A stretch of 22,026 nt of DNA from Pigoraptor vietnamica (lineage: Eukaryota; Opisthokonta; Filasterea). The notes under the pieces were generated by a model that was given only the letters and a program-made list of their open reading frames with translations, was not told the DNA's origin and made no database searches. Each line of letters starts with the position of its first letter. The first letter of the stretch is position 1. The position numbers and the translations under genes are program-made. The stretch lies in the NCBI GenBank assembly GCA_943704525.1, contig CALSCQ010001783.1, positions 2,703 to 24,728 of the forward strand, read 5' to 3'. Positions 20,417-22,026 of this stretch are shown here, one piece after another.

Positions 20417-21124
20417 TCTCACACACAGACACACAGGCCGTTGATTTCCCCAGTCGATCCCCAGAGCTCACAAAATGTGGCTCTTAGATGCGAAGTCCGC
20501 TTCCGGGCTTCAAGTATGTTGTGAGTACAATGCACTCAAGGGGTGTGTGTGCCGACTTCAGTGGTCATCACTTGCTTCAAACGGTCGCGCCAAAACTTTC
20601 CTACTATCCTCTATGCCAAATTAACTATACAAGTATTCATACATTTTCTGGAATAAAATTGTACTAGTATTTGAAAATTCTCTTTCGATTCAAATCGGCT
20701 TATTACAGCCCTTATAATACACACTAGAGTTGTGTATTAGAATTGGTATGGAGACTGGATAGAGTGTGGCGCACATGTTTCGCGGATTCGCTCGGGCATC
20801 GTCACGAAATCCGTCCTTCTTCTTCTTTCCCGTCCAAACGCAAACGCATTCACCCTCGCACGCTCTTGCACGACATAGAAAGCGCTCTCATTGTCTCCTG
20901 TTCGACTCGTTTTCTCCCTCTTTGCTCCCTTTTGGTTGTGGCCGGATTGCTTGTCCACATTCTGCGCGCACCGTATCGCCTTCCGCACGTCGCGCTCCTT
21001 TACCTGTCATTCTATTTGGCGAACGGGTTTTGGCTGCTTTGCAGCGGTCCACATAATGATGGCCTAGCGCCCGATCACACTTGTAGCCGTTCGTTGTTGA
21101 CTCCGATTGCGCACGCCGGCGACG
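20417..21124. promoter_or_regulatory. AT-rich divergent promoter region between UBE2T-like and membrane-protein genes
   Basis: The two flanking genes start back to back. The segment of about 20590-20750 is strikingly AT-rich beside the GC-rich coding DNA, with TATA-like strings (cttataatacac) and an 8-bp perfect inverted repeat, AATACACA/TGTGTATT (20716-20738, 7-nt loop). The frames through 20743-21124 lack coding character. A shared promoter or origin-like role is inferred from base composition and position only. Confidence 0.5.
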
Positions 21125-21978
21125 ATGCCGTCGGCAGCGGGGGGTGCGGGCGCCGACGACGGCATGTCCGTAGTGGATTATCTCGATCTCGGCTACGAGT
21201 TTTACGCGTCCTTCTTCACGACGATTGTCATACTGTCGGTGCCGTTGCTCGTGTACGACTACTGGTGCGTTGGGCCTTGTTTGCTTGGTGGATGCACCGT
21301 GGCGTGCTGTCATTTTCTCGAGACTCCTGGACAGGATTGACGTGGATGTGTCGCGCGCTGAGTTCTGGAGGAATGGCATTGTCGCGGGCTGTGGTGACGG
21401 CATTGCGTTCTGTATTGATTGTGTTCACGCTGTAAAATTCTGATGTCCCTTTCAGCTTTGTATTCTCTCTGTTTGGCCGCAATGCGTGGCTGGTCGTCCT
21501 GGTCGCCTTTTTCTCTGTGTTGTGGACGGAAGCAAAAGAGGGGGAAGGGTCCTTTCTATGGTAGCTAAATCTTTTTTGTCGGCCATTTCTCGGTGGTGTG
21601 GACCGTTATAACAATCGTTTGTTACCTGTCGAGCCAGGTACAACCACGTGGGAAAGGATGACGAAGAAGGGGACGCGCACGGCGACGACGCCGGATCGTC
21701 CACAGGCCAGGGGCACACGCACGACAAGAAGCCGGCGAAGGTGTGTGCGTGTGCGTGTGCGTACGCCTACCGTCTGTCAGCGTCCTATTTCAGACTCTCT
21801 GTACACCTGACTTTGTATCAACTCGCATGTCGTTGCGCCGCAGGCGAGCGTTGGGTGCAAGATTGTCCCCAATCCGATGCTGCTACTCCGAGGCGCCGAA
21901 TACGGCCGCTTCACGACGGCCAACAACAGGCTCGCCCTCACGCCGTACGACATGTCCCTTACCGCCAAGGACCAGCAG
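21125..21978 (+). CDS. Unrecognised membrane protein, 5' part (4 exons seen, 161 aa, runs off window)
   Basis: Exons 21125-21264, 21456-21560, 21638-21740 and 21844-21978, phases 2, 2, 0; the fourth donor (gtgcgc, 21979) leads into an intron that is cut by the window end. After a Gly/Ala/Asp N-terminus come two hydrophobic segments, about residues 28-44 (FFTTIVILSVPLLVY) and 57-70 (AWLVVLVAFFSVLW), with aromatic residues at their edges. A charged His/Asp-rich stretch (85-116) follows, then a segment GCKIVPNPMLLLRGAEYGRF (120-139). Donors and acceptors match those of the other genes. No signal peptide is seen. I do not recognise the family. Confidence 0.7.
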
Positions 21979-22026
21979 GTGCGCGCAGAGTGGCATACGG
22001 GAAAGAGAGAGAGGGGGGGGAGAGGG

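Noticed and set aside
20743-21435. A 230-residue plus-strand frame
   Set aside because: It starts at TTG, overlaps the first exon of the membrane protein in another frame, and has no recognisable domain.

Overview
The window is nuclear DNA from a GC-rich microbial eukaryote. Nearly every gene is split by short GT...AG introns (about 65-490 nt), whose splice phases and conserved protein motifs let the exons be chained by hand. The domain repertoire fits a protist or early-diverging opisthokont-type unicell: an MTA-like BAH-ELM2-SANT-GATA chromatin protein, a UBE2T-like E2, a Crinkler/FunK1-like kinase and a TSP1/mucin-type surface protein. I cannot name the species. Introns and spacers are rich in GT/CA microsatellites and short minisatellites.

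Layout. 1-753: an 88-nt poly(A) tract, then an upstream region. 754-6897 (+): eleven exons that read as one 1519-residue protein joining an SCP2-like domain, a FYVE zinc finger, a coiled coil with membrane segments, an ABC1/ADCK (COQ8-type) kinase and a beta-lactamase-like domain. The second half matches the plant ABC1-beta-lactamase family; the SCP2-FYVE front half joins it in phase across an intron. 7211-9541 (-): a three-exon MTA-like protein, convergent with the first gene. 9542-10947: a spacer with a long (GT)n tract and a doubtful plus-strand coding region. 10948-12769 (-): a kinase-like protein of the FunK1/Crinkler type, with an in-frame TGA near its end. 13104-18479 (-): a large type I membrane protein with signal peptide, PSI-like, KNH-like, TSP1 and furin-like Cys-rich modules, a Ser/Thr stalk, a TM helix and a tail; its frame breaks once near 15.5 kb. 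19184-20416 (-): a complete six-exon UBE2T-like E2. 20417-21124: an AT-rich divergent promoter region. 21125 onward (+): the start of an unrecognised membrane protein that runs off the window.

These genes do not form an operon or a single pathway. The most notable object is the SCP2-FYVE-ABC1-beta-lactamase fusion. It would put a COQ8-type kinase and a serine-hydrolase fold on a PI3P-binding, membrane-anchored, possibly lipid-binding chassis. Second are the Crinkler-like kinase with its internal TGA and the large TSP1 surface protein with its frame break. All calls are from reading the sequence; no database search was run.
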